Of a DNA stretch of 64,000 nt, positions 17,123 through 25,768 are shown one piece after another. The position numbers and the translations under genes were made by a program. Positions within the stretch are counted from its first letter, which is position 1. Each line of letters opens with the position of its first letter. The notes below the pieces were generated by a model that was given only the letters and a program-made list of their open reading frames with translations, was not told the DNA's origin and did no database searches. This stretch comes from Tissierellaceae bacterium (GTDB taxonomy: Bacteria; Bacillota; Clostridia; Tissierellales; Tissierellaceae), in the NCBI GenBank assembly GCA_023229175.1, contig JALNZV010000011.1, forward strand, positions 1 through 64,000, in the 5' to 3' direction.

Positions 17123-18076
17123 TTGAAGCAAATTACAGTATATAATACCTATTCAAAATATTTAATAGAAAAATACGGTGAAAAAGTTTATAAACTACCT
17201 ATTAGTTTACCTGTTACATGTCCAAATAGGGATGGACACTTGGGATTTGGCGGATGTATTTTTTGTGGAGAAGAGGGTGGAGCCTTTGAAAATCTTTCCT
17301 CGACCATGGCTGTAAAAAATCAAATACAACAAAATAAAGAGTATATAGGAAATAAGTACAAAGCGAAAAAATTCATTGCTTACTATCAAAACTTCACTAA
17401 TACCTATATGCCATTTGAGGATTTTAAATCTTTTATTGAAGAAAGTCTCCTAGATGATATAGTAGGTATATCCATATCCACAAGGCCAGATTGCGTTAAT
17501 GAAAGGTATTTAGAGTACCTCTCAAAGATTCAAAATATTTATAATATCGATATTACCTTAGAGCTTGGATTGCAGACTGTTAATTATCATTCATTAATGA
17601 AAATTAACAGGGGACATACACTAGGAGAATATATCGATGCCAGTATGAAAGTAAAGAAATATGGGCTTAGAAATTGTACCCATCTAATATTAAACCTTCC
17701 TTGGGATGATAGAACTGATGTCTTAGAAAATGCAAAAGTTGTTTCGGCTTTAGAGGTTGACGAAGTAAAGCTTCATGCCTTATATGTTGTAGATGGGACG
17801 ACTCTTGGAGTGATGTATAGAAGGGGAGAGATAGAATTACTGTCAAAAGAGGAATACATGGAAAGGATAATATTATTTCTACAATACTTAGATCCTCAAA
17901 TTGTGGTTCAAAGAATAATTGGCAGGGCACCAGAGGAAAACTTGTTATTCGTAAATTGGAATGAATCTTGGTGGAAGATTAGGGATGAAATAGTAGCCCT
18001 AATGGAGGAAAGGAATATTACTCAGGGGATGGAATATAATTATTTACACGGAAAAGGTCTGAGAAGGTTTGAATAA
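17123..18076 (+). CDS. Radical SAM protein of the TIGR01212/YhcC family
   Basis: A 317-residue radical SAM protein. C33, C45 and C48 form the cluster motif CX11CX2C typical of this family, longer than the usual CX3CX2C. The N-terminus MKQITVYNTYSKYLIEKYG and the block ISTRPDCVN...YLS support the family, as does LHALYVVDGTTLG. Function is not established; homologues are often found with tRNA- or metabolism-related genes. TTG 17123 is preceded by AGGAGG. It is probably in one transcript with the HAD gene upstream. Confidence 0.88.
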   Translation: MKQITVYNTYSKYLIEKYGEKVYKLPISLPVTCPNRDGHLGFGGCIFCGEEGGAFENLSSTMAVKNQIQQNKEYIGNKYKAKKFIAYYQNFTNTYMPFEDFKSFIEESLLDDIVGISISTRPDCVNERYLEYLSKIQNIYNIDITLELGLQTVNYHSLMKINRGHTLGEYIDASMKVKKYGLRNCTHLILNLPWDDRTDVLENAKVVSALEVDEVKLHALYVVDGTTLGVMYRRGEIELLSKEEYMERIILFLQYLDPQIVVQRIIGRAPEENLLFVNWNESWWKIRDEIVALMEERNITQGMEYNYLHGKGLRRFE

Positions 18077-18154
18077 GTCCCTTAAAGGCACAGGAAAGTT
18101 ATTAATTTTGTGCTTTATATGTTAAATAATTTAAGAAAGGTTAAGGTGGTTGCC

Positions 18155-18589
18155 ATGGTTAAATTTATTTTAGGTGAAAAAGGTTCAGGAAAGACAAAAT
18201 GGCTTATAGACAATGCCAATAAAGATATGGGGGAGGGCAACGGTAATATTGCCTTCATTGACGTGGATGACAATCATATTTTCTCTTTAAATCATAATGT
18301 TAGATTAATTAATGCCATGGAATTCAATATAATAAATATTGAGTCGTTCTATGGCTTTTTGTGTGGAATAATAGGCATGGACTATGATTTAGAAAAAATT
18401 TATGTTGATAGTATATATAAAGTTGTAGAATTAGATGTTGAAACATTGGAAACCTTGCTTGAAAAACTAAACAAGATAGGAGAAAAGTTCGAAACCGAAT
18501 TTTTCATTAATGTGGATTATACATTGGAGGATATTCCAGAAAGCTTAAGGGATAACTGTATTGAAATAGAAGTTGACTATGCAATCTAG
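18155..18589 (+). CDS. Small P-loop NTPase-like protein of unknown function
   Basis: A 144-residue protein starting MVKFILGEKGSGKTKWL, where GEKGSGKT is a good Walker A. A hydrophobic strand IAFIDVDD follows; no clear Walker B or helicase motif is seen. ATG 18155 is chosen because AAGGTGG lies just upstream; a GTG at 18110 in the same frame lacks a site. I do not recognise a named family. It may be co-transcribed with the radical SAM gene 78 bases upstream and ends at a strong bidirectional hairpin. Confidence 0.7.
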   Translation: MVKFILGEKGSGKTKWLIDNANKDMGEGNGNIAFIDVDDNHIFSLNHNVRLINAMEFNIINIESFYGFLCGIIGMDYDLEKIYVDSIYKVVELDVETLETLLEKLNKIGEKFETEFFINVDYTLEDIPESLRDNCIEIEVDYAI

Positions 18590-18591
18590 TA

Positions 18592-18618
18592 AAAAGGCAG
18601 GATTAAATCCTGCCTTTT
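18592..18618 (+). terminator. Convergent terminator, 18592-18618
   Basis: A 12-bp perfect stem (AAAAGGCAGGAT with its complement) with a TAA loop. It ends in T on the plus strand and in A-to-T on the minus strand, so it can serve both the P-loop gene and the DUF1540 gene. The TAA stop of the latter (18617-18619) overlaps the stem. Confidence 0.85.
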
Positions 18619-18793
18619 ACGTCCAGTTTGTAGTCTCTCCTGTAGTAAATGTGGCACAATCTGTTTCTTCAGAAGTCGATGCATTTCTAGGTTTGATTTC
18701 TATATGACCAGCAGTACACAGATCGCCATCTTTATAAAAGCTACAAGTATTAACGACGCATTTAACACCTTCGGTGATTTTTTCTTCTGCCAT
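18617..18793 (-). CDS. DUF1540 small cysteine protein (58 residues)
   Basis: A 58-residue minus-strand gene. The product begins MAEEKITEGVKCVVNTCSFY and continues with KDGDLCTAGHIEI and later TDCATFT. C12, C17, C26 and C46 sit as in DUF1540, a small family of predicted metal-binding proteins common in clostridia and bacilli. AAAGGAG lies 7 bases before the ATG. Codon use is normal for the window. Function unknown; zinc or iron binding is an inference from the four cysteines. Confidence 0.88.
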   Translation of the reverse strand: MAEEKITEGVKCVVNTCSFYKDGDLCTAGHIEIKPRNASTSEETDCATFTTGETTNWT

Positions 18794-18905
18794 AGTCTTC
18801 TCCTTTCTAAAAATTTCTTCAATATTAGTTTGACAAATTATATTACATTTATTCAGTTTTTAAAATCAAATATTTGGTATAAATCAAAAGGACAGGGTGA
18901 AAGCT

Positions 18906-19628
18906 ATGAAAAATGGTGAAAGACTAGATAAAATTGTTGCTAACATGGGTTATGGCAGCAGAAAAGATGTTAAAAAACATATAAAAAATGGTAGGGTAAA
19001 AGTAAACAATGAAATTATACGCAATAACGAACTAAAAATAAACCCGGAAAAAGATATTATTCATTTTGACGATATACAGGTTAATTATAGAAAGTTTATA
19101 TATTTGATGATGAACAAGCCTCAAGGTTTAGTTTCATCTACAGATGATTCCAGAAGTAAAACTGTTGTAGATATTATCGATAATAAGTATAAAGTTTTTA
19201 AACCTTTTCCTGTAGGAAGGCTAGATAAAGACACCGAAGGTTTATTGATTATTTCAAATGACGGTAAAATGGCCCATGAGTTACTGTCCCCAAGAAAGAA
19301 AGTCAACAAAAAGTATTATGTAGAAGTAGATAATTATATAGAAGATGAACATATAAATATATTTTCAGAAGGAATAACATTAGATGACGGATATAAAACC
19401 TTGCCCTCACAATTAGAAGTCGTCAATTCTAGTATTATATCGAGAGTTTATTTGACTATACAAGAGGGAAAGTTTCATCAAGTTAAAAGGATGTTTGACA
19501 CCATAGGGATGAAAGTAATATACTTAAAGAGAGTTTCCATGGGAGATTTAAATTTAGATAAGACATTAGAGCCTGGTGAATACAGGGAATTAACTGAATA
19601 TGAAATAAATGTATTAAGAAACTCATAG
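18906..19628 (+). CDS. Pseudouridine synthase, RsuA/RluB/RluE family
   Basis: A 240-residue enzyme. An S4 RNA-binding domain occupies residues about 4-60, and the catalytic domain has GRLDKDTEGLLIISNDG, whose Asp is the catalytic residue of this family. GKFHQVKRMF is the second family motif. Members modify U516 of 16S rRNA or U2605 of 23S rRNA; I cannot tell which. ATG 18906 follows AGGGTGA; a GTG at 18897 overlaps that site. Confidence 0.9.
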   Translation: MKNGERLDKIVANMGYGSRKDVKKHIKNGRVKVNNEIIRNNELKINPEKDIIHFDDIQVNYRKFIYLMMNKPQGLVSSTDDSRSKTVVDIIDNKYKVFKPFPVGRLDKDTEGLLIISNDGKMAHELLSPRKKVNKKYYVEVDNYIEDEHINIFSEGITLDDGYKTLPSQLEVVNSSIISRVYLTIQEGKFHQVKRMFDTIGMKVIYLKRVSMGDLNLDKTLEPGEYRELTEYEINVLRNS

Positions 19629-19676
19629 TATTATGATATAATTGTTTAGAACTAAATATTAGATAGGGTGTATAAT

Positions 19677-20231
19677 TTGGAGTACAATAGTATAATTAGA
19701 AGTGGATTTGAGGAGTTCTTAAATAGAAGATCTTCTTTGATTTTTGAATTTGAAAGTGGCAATATTAACAAAAGACAGTTTTTAGAATATAATTACGATT
19801 TAGTAATGAGAATGAACATAAAACCATTTTTGAGAATCGATAATTTTGAGATGGGCATGTATAATTACCAGTATTATAATGTTTTGGCTAAATATTTTAC
19901 CATGCTGGCAAAGGAAGTAAAAGAGACTAATAGACGTCAAAGGTATTATAGGTATTATTTAAATAAAGGAAATAATTATTATCACGAAAAAGATAAAGCC
20001 GCATTGAATCTATTAAATTATTTAAAATTTGAAGGAGTAGAAGCTTACTATATTAACTTAAATTCTAAAAGGCTTGATGATAATTTATATGAAATAGTAC
20101 TTCTCGATTATAAAGAGGCAATTTTTCACTCTAAGTCAAATTGGCTATTAAATATACTTAAGGAAAAGGGTGTATTTTTCAAGAATAAAAGGACATCTTT
20201 AATCGATGAATACATAAATGAAAAATATTAA
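19677..20231 (+). CDS. Conserved hypothetical protein, possibly DUF6648
   Basis: A 184-residue soluble protein rich in Tyr, Asn and Arg (YNYQYYNVLAKYF, RRQRYYRYYLNKGNNYY). The pattern FEEFLNRRSSLIFEFESG...NIKPFLRIDNFEMGMYNYQYYNV resembles clostridial proteins I recall as DUF6648, but I am not certain. The TTG at 19677 follows AGGGTG by 6 bases. No enzymatic motif is evident. It converges on a minus-strand membrane gene across a shared terminator. Confidence 0.7.
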   Translation: MEYNSIIRSGFEEFLNRRSSLIFEFESGNINKRQFLEYNYDLVMRMNIKPFLRIDNFEMGMYNYQYYNVLAKYFTMLAKEVKETNRRQRYYRYYLNKGNNYYHEKDKAALNLLNYLKFEGVEAYYINLNSKRLDDNLYEIVLLDYKEAIFHSKSNWLLNILKEKGVFFKNKRTSLIDEYINEKY

Positions 20232-20255
20232 AGTCTTCCAATTGGAAGACTTTAT
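20230..20255 (+). terminator. Bidirectional terminator between convergent genes
   Basis: A perfect inverted repeat, AAAGTCTTCC paired with GGAAGACTTT across AATT (20230-20253). It overlaps the stop codons of the genes on both sides. Confidence 0.8.
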
Positions 20256-20761
20256 TTTGCTATTATTTTTACTATATCTTCTACAGAACTGCCAAATTTA
20301 ATTTCAAAGGTTCCAGACTTTAATTTAGTGTCAAGATTTAATTCCTGTGATTTTTCAACAAATTCATTGGAACTGGGCACTAGTCCATTTTTTACTAAAA
20401 TATCTCCTATGCTGGAAGGTAAAGATCCAGAAGGGATGGTAATTTTCACTGCTCGGCCCTCGACAATAGTTGTTTCCTCGATGTCTTCTTTTGATGCGGG
20501 CTCTTCTTCATCATCTTCTTTGATTTCTTCGTCGTCATATATGTCCGTATCGTAATCAGGATTTTCATTTTTATCTTCATATCCGTTATTTCGTTCGATT
20601 ATGACATCTTCGCCATCGGGGATATCTAAAGCATCTTTTGCAAATAAAAGATCTAATCTCCAACCAATTACTATTATTACAATTACAACTATTCCAATCA
20701 TTATTATGTAATCTATAAAATCATAGAGAAAGTCTTTAATATTCTCATAGAAACTCTTCAT
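20252..20761 (-). CDS. Membrane-anchored protein with an MltG-like domain only
   Basis: A 169-residue protein. One N-terminal membrane helix (about 18-36) is followed by an acidic low-complexity linker (about 50-95, full of Asp and Glu). The C-terminal region (about 105-169), VKITIPSGSLPSSIGDILVKNGLVPS...LDTKLKSGTFEIKFG, resembles the LysM-like N-terminal module of MltG (YceG), the enzyme that trims glycan strands. The catalytic transglycosylase domain is absent, so it is not a working MltG. It may bind peptidoglycan or be a stand-alone regulator. GAGGTGA precedes the ATG. Confidence 0.75.
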   Translation of the reverse strand: MKSFYENIKDFLYDFIDYIIMIGIVVIVIIVIGWRLDLLFAKDALDIPDGEDVIIERNNGYEDKNENPDYDTDIYDDEEIKEDDEEEPASKEDIEETTIVEGRAVKITIPSGSLPSSIGDILVKNGLVPSSNEFVEKSQELNLDTKLKSGTFEIKFGSSVEDIVKIIAK

Positions 20762-20858
20762 GTCTTCACCTCATTAGGTACTTTGTTAAGCTAGGTTTTA
20801 ACGAAATAATCGTGTATAATATAATTATAACACAAAAAAGAGAAAAGGTGAGAAAAGA

Positions 20859-21827
20859 TTGAGAGAAATAATAATTGATAAAAATGAGTCTCAGCAGAGA
20901 TTAGATAGATTTCTCAAAAAATATTTAGGAGAAGCCTCCCAAAGTTTTTTGTATAAAATGATTAGAAAAAAGAACATAAAGTTAAATAGCAACAGGGCAA
21001 AACCAGAGGATATAATACAAGAGGGAGATACAATACAATTGTATCTATCGGAGGAAACAATAGAAAAATTCAGAACAAAAAAAGTAGAAGTAAAGTCAAG
21101 CTTATTTCCTAATATCTTATATGAGGATCATAACATTGTGTTGATAAATAAACCAGTGGGTATACTATCCCATAGTACTGGAGAAAAATTTGAGGAAAAT
21201 ATTGTCGACAGTTTAATAAGCTATTTAATACGCAGCGGTCAGTATGTACCTAGAATAGAGAAGTCCTTCACTCCGTCCATCTGCAATAGATTGGATAGAA
21301 ATACTTCGGGAATAATCATAGGTGCAAAAAATTATCAATCACTAAAGTCCATTAATGAAGCCATAAGAGATGGCCATGTTATAAGATTATATAAAACCAT
21401 TGTAAAAGGTATAGTTCAGAAGTCAACTGAAGAAAAGGCATTCCTCTCGAAAAATGAAGATAGAAATATAGTAAAAGTTTACGAAGATGATTTTAATGGT
21501 GCCAAAGAGATTGTCACAAGAATAAGCCCACTTGCATCAAAAAATGGGTATACATTACTTGAGGTTCAATTAATAACTGGCAGGACCCATCAGATAAGGA
21601 GCCATTTATCTAAACTAGGTTATCCCATTATAGGAGATAGGAAGTATGGCAATCAAAGAGAAAACTCCAGATTTAGAGAAAACTACGGTCTGGAAAATCA
21701 ATGGTTACATGCTTATAAGATAAAATTTGGAGGCTTAGATGGACCCATGGGTTATCTGAATGGAAAGAGCTTTGTTGCAGAACAAAAGGGGAAACTAGGT
21801 ACAATTGAAAAGGATTTATTTGAATAA
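20859..21827 (+). CDS. RluA-family pseudouridine synthase with S4 domain
   Basis: A 322-residue enzyme. S4 occupies about residues 10-60. The catalytic domain has ICNRLDRNTSGIIIGAKN with the catalytic Asp, then GRTHQIRSHL, and GDRKYGNQ. Length and layout match RluC/RluD-type synthases that modify 23S rRNA; the exact site is not known. A second member lies at 46008 and a related RsuA-type at 18906, so three are present in the window. The TTG at 20859 is preceded by AAAAGGTGAG. The kinase gene begins 17 bases later. Confidence 0.9.
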   Translation: MREIIIDKNESQQRLDRFLKKYLGEASQSFLYKMIRKKNIKLNSNRAKPEDIIQEGDTIQLYLSEETIEKFRTKKVEVKSSLFPNILYEDHNIVLINKPVGILSHSTGEKFEENIVDSLISYLIRSGQYVPRIEKSFTPSICNRLDRNTSGIIIGAKNYQSLKSINEAIRDGHVIRLYKTIVKGIVQKSTEEKAFLSKNEDRNIVKVYEDDFNGAKEIVTRISPLASKNGYTLLEVQLITGRTHQIRSHLSKLGYPIIGDRKYGNQRENSRFRENYGLENQWLHAYKIKFGGLDGPMGYLNGKSFVAEQKGKLGTIEKDLFE

Positions 21828-21844
21828 TTAGAGAGGTGATATAG

Positions 21845-23503
21845 TTGAAGTTAACTGTTTTTGTCGAAGGCGTAGGTGAAATATCAATTAAAGAGGGTTC
21901 AACTTTAAAAGATCTTTCAGAGGTAGCCTTTCAAAAGGATTACAAAAGTTATTTAGGAGCCAGAATTAAAAACGAGGTATTTAACCTCAATAAGGTAATT
22001 GAAAACCATATGTATATCAAATTTTTAGATATATCAGATAAGGATGGATATAGGATATATACGAAGACTATTTCATCAGTATTTATAATGGCCTGTAGAG
22101 AACTGTTTCCCGAAAGGGTAGTGCGTATTCAGCATTTTTTAGGGGAAGGTCTTTATGTAGAGTTTGAAAAGGAATATTCAATTAGTTTTAAAGAAATCGA
22201 AAAGATTGAAGAGAAAATGAAAGAAATTATCTTAGAGAATTACCCAATTACTAGGGAAAAGATGCCCAAGGATGAGGCCATAAAATTATTTGAGGAATAT
22301 AAATACGAGGATAAAATCAGGCTATTTAATTCCCTCGATAGAGAAGATGTACATGTGTATACCATCGGTGGGCATAAGGATACATATCACGGTTTTTTAG
22401 CCCCAACTACTGGATATGTGGATATTTTTCAATTAAGGTATTATTATCCAGGGGTTTTAATCCTATTTCCTAGCGAGAAATCAAACTATCAATTGCCAAA
22501 ATTTAAAGAACTGAAAAAACTTTCTAAGGTCTTCAAAGAGACAGGTAAATGGGGGGATATCTTAGATTTAGCTTATGTAGGTTCCTTAAATGAAAAGATT
22601 AAAAATAATGAAATTCCGGAGATTATTAGAGTATCAGAGGCCTTGCACGAGAAGAAGATTGCTAATATAGCGGATAAAATATGTGAAGATGACGAAATCC
22701 ATCTAGTTCTAATAGCTGGCCCTTCTTCATCTGGGAAAACGACATTTTCAAAAAGATTGGCAGTGCAGTTAAAGGTAAATGGCAAAAGGCCTGCATCAAT
22801 TTCCGTAGACGATTATTTTGTAAATAGAGATAAAACACCATTAAATCCCGACGGGACCTTTGATTTTGAAACCATAGATGCCATAGATTTAGAAAAGCTA
22901 AATGAAGATTTACTAGTTTTACTGGAGGGGGGAGAAATAGAATTACCTAAATTTGACTTCATCAAGGGTGAAAGAGAAAGATCGGGTAAAATAATTAAGG
23001 TAGACAAAGGTCACCCCATAATATTAGAAGGTATTCACAGTTTGAATCCAAAGATGACAAGTTTGATTCCGGAGAAAAACAAGTATAAAATTTATATATC
23101 GGCATTGACACAATTAAATATTGACGCACATAATCGAATACCCACTACTGACACAAGATTGATTAGGCGAATAGTGAGGGATATAAAATACAGGGGCAAT
23201 GATGCCATAAGTACTTTGGATATGTGGGATAGAGTAAGAGCAGGTGAGGAAAAATATATATTTCCATTTCAGGAAGAGGCAGATATTATGTTTGACTCTG
23301 CCTTAGTATATGAGTTGGCAGTCCTCAAAAAATATATTAAGCCATTGTTGGAGGAAATAGACAGTTCTAGTATTCATTTTGGTGAGGCAAAAAAGCTTCT
23401 TAAGTTTTTGCAGTATTTTAGAGACATAGAAAACGAAGATTATATTCCTTCTAATTCAATCCTTCGGGAATTTATTGGTAAAACTTATTTTGATATTCAT
23501 TAG
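21845..23503 (+). CDS. TGS/threonyl-tRNA-synthetase-like and uridine kinase fusion
   Basis: A 552-residue fusion seen widely in Firmicutes. Residues about 1-60 form a TGS domain; about 60-200 resemble the additional domain of threonyl-tRNA synthetase (FLGEGLYVEFEKEYS...); and the C-terminal half is a uridine-kinase-like P-loop kinase, with GPSSSGKT at residues 292-299, then SVDDYF, and later ILEGIHSLN. Family members are predicted to phosphorylate nucleosides; the acceptor is uncertain. The TTG start follows GAGAGGTG. Downstream the glutaminase gene begins after 19 bases, suggesting one operon with the RluA gene upstream. Confidence 0.88.
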   Translation: MKLTVFVEGVGEISIKEGSTLKDLSEVAFQKDYKSYLGARIKNEVFNLNKVIENHMYIKFLDISDKDGYRIYTKTISSVFIMACRELFPERVVRIQHFLGEGLYVEFEKEYSISFKEIEKIEEKMKEIILENYPITREKMPKDEAIKLFEEYKYEDKIRLFNSLDREDVHVYTIGGHKDTYHGFLAPTTGYVDIFQLRYYYPGVLILFPSEKSNYQLPKFKELKKLSKVFKETGKWGDILDLAYVGSLNEKIKNNEIPEIIRVSEALHEKKIANIADKICEDDEIHLVLIAGPSSSGKTTFSKRLAVQLKVNGKRPASISVDDYFVNRDKTPLNPDGTFDFETIDAIDLEKLNEDLLVLLEGGEIELPKFDFIKGERERSGKIIKVDKGHPIILEGIHSLNPKMTSLIPEKNKYKIYISALTQLNIDAHNRIPTTDTRLIRRIVRDIKYRGNDAISTLDMWDRVRAGEEKYIFPFQEEADIMFDSALVYELAVLKKYIKPLLEEIDSSSIHFGEAKKLLKFLQYFRDIENEDYIPSNSILREFIGKTYFDIH

Positions 23504-23522
23504 ATAATGGAGATGTGTAAAC

Positions 23523-24437
23523 TTGAAAGATAAGATTATGGAAATTATTGAAAAGAATAAAGGTTTAGTTAGAGAAGGTTTTGTTGCCGACTATATTCCT
23601 GCACTATCCAAGGCAAATCCAAATAATATTGGAGTATCGATTGTAGATTTAAACGGCAATATTTACAATGTAGGGGACTATAATGAAAAATTTACAATTC
23701 AAAGTATATCGAAGGTCTTAAGCCTTATTCTGGCTTTATTGGACCACGGCGAAGAAAAGGTATTTAATAAAGTAGGCTATGAACCAACAGACGAACCTTT
23801 TAATACAATTTACAAACTGGATTTTAATTGGAACAAACCTTCAAACCCCATGATAAACTCTGGTGCCATAGTGACAACCTCCCTGATTAAAGGCAACGGA
23901 GACGAAAAAATAAATAGAATATTGGACCTAATTAAAGTGATGACTGGAAATCCAAATGTTTCAATTGATGAAGAGGTTTATTTATCTGAAAAAGAAACCG
24001 GCAATAGAAATAGGGCAATGGCATATTTATTAAAGTCTAAGGGTATATTATCAGGTGATGTGGAAGAAATCTTAGATACCTATTTTAAGCAATGCTCAAT
24101 TCAGGTTACCTCCTTTGATTTAGCAAAAATTGGGCTTTTCATAGCTAAGGGCTGTCCCCTTGAGACAAAGGGTTTAATAGACAATGCTAGGATTGCAGCC
24201 ATTGTAACGGCGATTATGTTCACCAGCGGTATGTATAATTTCAGTGGGGAATACGCTGTCAATGTGGGGATACCGTCAAAAAGTGGAGTCGGAGGGGGTA
24301 TCCTTGGCGTTGTCCCTGGGAATTATGGTATAGGTATATATGGACCAGCCCTAGATAGGTACGGAAATTCATCTGTAGGGTATGGAATCATAAGAGATTT
24401 ATCTCAGCACCTTAAACTAAATATACTTTCGCGATGA
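23523..24437 (+). CDS. glsA: Glutaminase
   Basis: A 304-residue serine-dependent glutaminase that turns glutamine into glutamate and ammonia in the cytoplasm. The catalytic Ser-x-x-Lys is S61-IS-K64 in FTIQSISKV, and NPMINSGAIV and SGVGGGILGV are family motifs (PF04960). Length equals the norm. TTG at 23523 follows GGAGATGTG. It ends at a terminator, and glutamate production suits an amino-acid-fermenting anaerobe, together with hutH far downstream. Confidence 0.94.
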   Translation: MKDKIMEIIEKNKGLVREGFVADYIPALSKANPNNIGVSIVDLNGNIYNVGDYNEKFTIQSISKVLSLILALLDHGEEKVFNKVGYEPTDEPFNTIYKLDFNWNKPSNPMINSGAIVTTSLIKGNGDEKINRILDLIKVMTGNPNVSIDEEVYLSEKETGNRNRAMAYLLKSKGILSGDVEEILDTYFKQCSIQVTSFDLAKIGLFIAKGCPLETKGLIDNARIAAIVTAIMFTSGMYNFSGEYAVNVGIPSKSGVGGGILGVVPGNYGIGIYGPALDRYGNSSVGYGIIRDLSQHLKLNILSR

Positions 24438-24460
24438 AGGGTAAACCCTTCATTTCGTTT
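24434..24460 (+). terminator. Terminator after glsA
   Basis: ATGAAGGG (24434-24441) pairs with CCCTTCAT (24446-24453) around a TAAA loop, followed by TTCGTTT. The stem overlaps the glsA stop codon. Confidence 0.75.
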
Positions 24461-24506
24461 ATTAAAATTGCAGTGAACTAAAAATGAAGAACTAAAGGAT
24501 GATTTT

Positions 24507-25754
24507 ATGGAAATAAAACTGAGGATTTTTGCATTGTTAATGCTTGGCATCTTATTAGCCACAGGATGTAAGCACAATGGGGAAAGAGGTGGAGATTTGG
24601 GTATACAAGAGCCGGCAGAAAAAATGCCAAAGGAAAATGACGAAGATATAAAAGTGGATTTAATACAGAAAAAGATAGATAATATGGCGATAGATGAAAA
24701 AATCGGACAGCTTATAATGACAGGATTTGAGGGTACATCCCTAGGCGAAGACTTAATTCAATACATTAAAGAATACAATGTTGGTGGAGTAATATTTTTT
24801 TCTAGAAATATTGAAGATACTTCTCAAACAATAGAATTGATAAACCAGATTAAAATAGTAAATCAGTCTAATTCGATACCTCTGCTATTTTCCATAGACG
24901 AAGAAGGTGGAAGAGTAAGTAGATTTCCCAAATCCATAGTGGGACTTCCCAGTGCAAAAACAATAGGGGATAAAAATGACGATAAGATTTCCTATGATTT
25001 CGGCAAGGTCTTGGGCAATAGACTGAAACCCTTTGGGTTCAATATGGTCTATGGACCAGTATTAGATATAAATTCCAATCCTAAAAATCCTGTTATTGGA
25101 GATAGGGCCTTTGGGTCTAATCCACTATTAGTATCGAATGTAGGCGTACAGGTCATAGACGGAATTAAGAGCACAAATATTATTTCTGTAGTAAAGCATT
25201 TTCCAGGTCACGGAGATACTGAGATGGACTCCCATATAGATTTACCTAGTTTAGATAAATCATTTGAGGAGTTATTGGAGTTTGAATTAATACCGTTTGC
25301 AAAAGCCATAGAAAACTCAGTAGATGCCATTATGGTGGCTCATATTCTTTATCCTAAGATAGATTTGAAGTTTCCTGCTACAATGTCTAGTATTATAATA
25401 AATGATATTTTACGGGATACACTTAAATTTGACGGATTAGTTTTGTCAGATGACATGACCATGGGGGCTGTAGTAAATAATTTTACCGTAGAGGAAGGAG
25501 TTTTGAAATTTTTACAATCCGGCGGCGATATTGCCCTTATTTGCCATGGGAAAGACAACACCATAAAATCTATAAATAGAATCTTGGAAGCTGTAGAAAA
25601 CGGGGAACTAAATGAATCGGAAATAGATAAAAAGGTCTATAGGATACTGGAGCTTAAAGAAAAATATAGATTAGACAATGTTGAAATATATGACAGTAGC
25701 ATACATAGGATAAACGATATTACGAAAGAGTTCAACAATAAACTTCAGAGATAA
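24507..25754 (+). CDS. nagZ: Lipoprotein beta-N-acetylglucosaminidase (NagZ, GH3)
   Basis: A 415-residue glycosidase of GH3. The N-terminus is a lipoprotein signal with lipobox LATGC (Cys21), so the mature enzyme is tethered outside the membrane, unlike the cytoplasmic enzyme of Gram-negatives. KHFPGHGDTEMDSHIDLP is the NagZ His loop, and VLSDDMTMGAV holds the nucleophile Asp. It removes GlcNAc from muropeptides, the first step of cell-wall recovery. The domain ends close to the C-terminus; no second GH3 domain or CBM. The ribosome site is GGATG. The addB gene follows by 14 bases. Confidence 0.93.
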   Translation: MEIKLRIFALLMLGILLATGCKHNGERGGDLGIQEPAEKMPKENDEDIKVDLIQKKIDNMAIDEKIGQLIMTGFEGTSLGEDLIQYIKEYNVGGVIFFSRNIEDTSQTIELINQIKIVNQSNSIPLLFSIDEEGGRVSRFPKSIVGLPSAKTIGDKNDDKISYDFGKVLGNRLKPFGFNMVYGPVLDINSNPKNPVIGDRAFGSNPLLVSNVGVQVIDGIKSTNIISVVKHFPGHGDTEMDSHIDLPSLDKSFEELLEFELIPFAKAIENSVDAIMVAHILYPKIDLKFPATMSSIIINDILRDTLKFDGLVLSDDMTMGAVVNNFTVEEGVLKFLQSGGDIALICHGKDNTIKSINRILEAVENGELNESEIDKKVYRILELKEKYRLDNVEIYDSSIHRINDITKEFNNKLQR

Positions 25755-25768
25755 ACAGGGGGTTAGCT

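Noticed and set aside
18704..18919. Plus-strand ORF of 71 codons opposite the DUF1540 gene
   Set aside because: It has no ribosome site, overlaps the DUF1540 gene and the start of the pseudouridine synthase, and its sequence looks like antisense translation.
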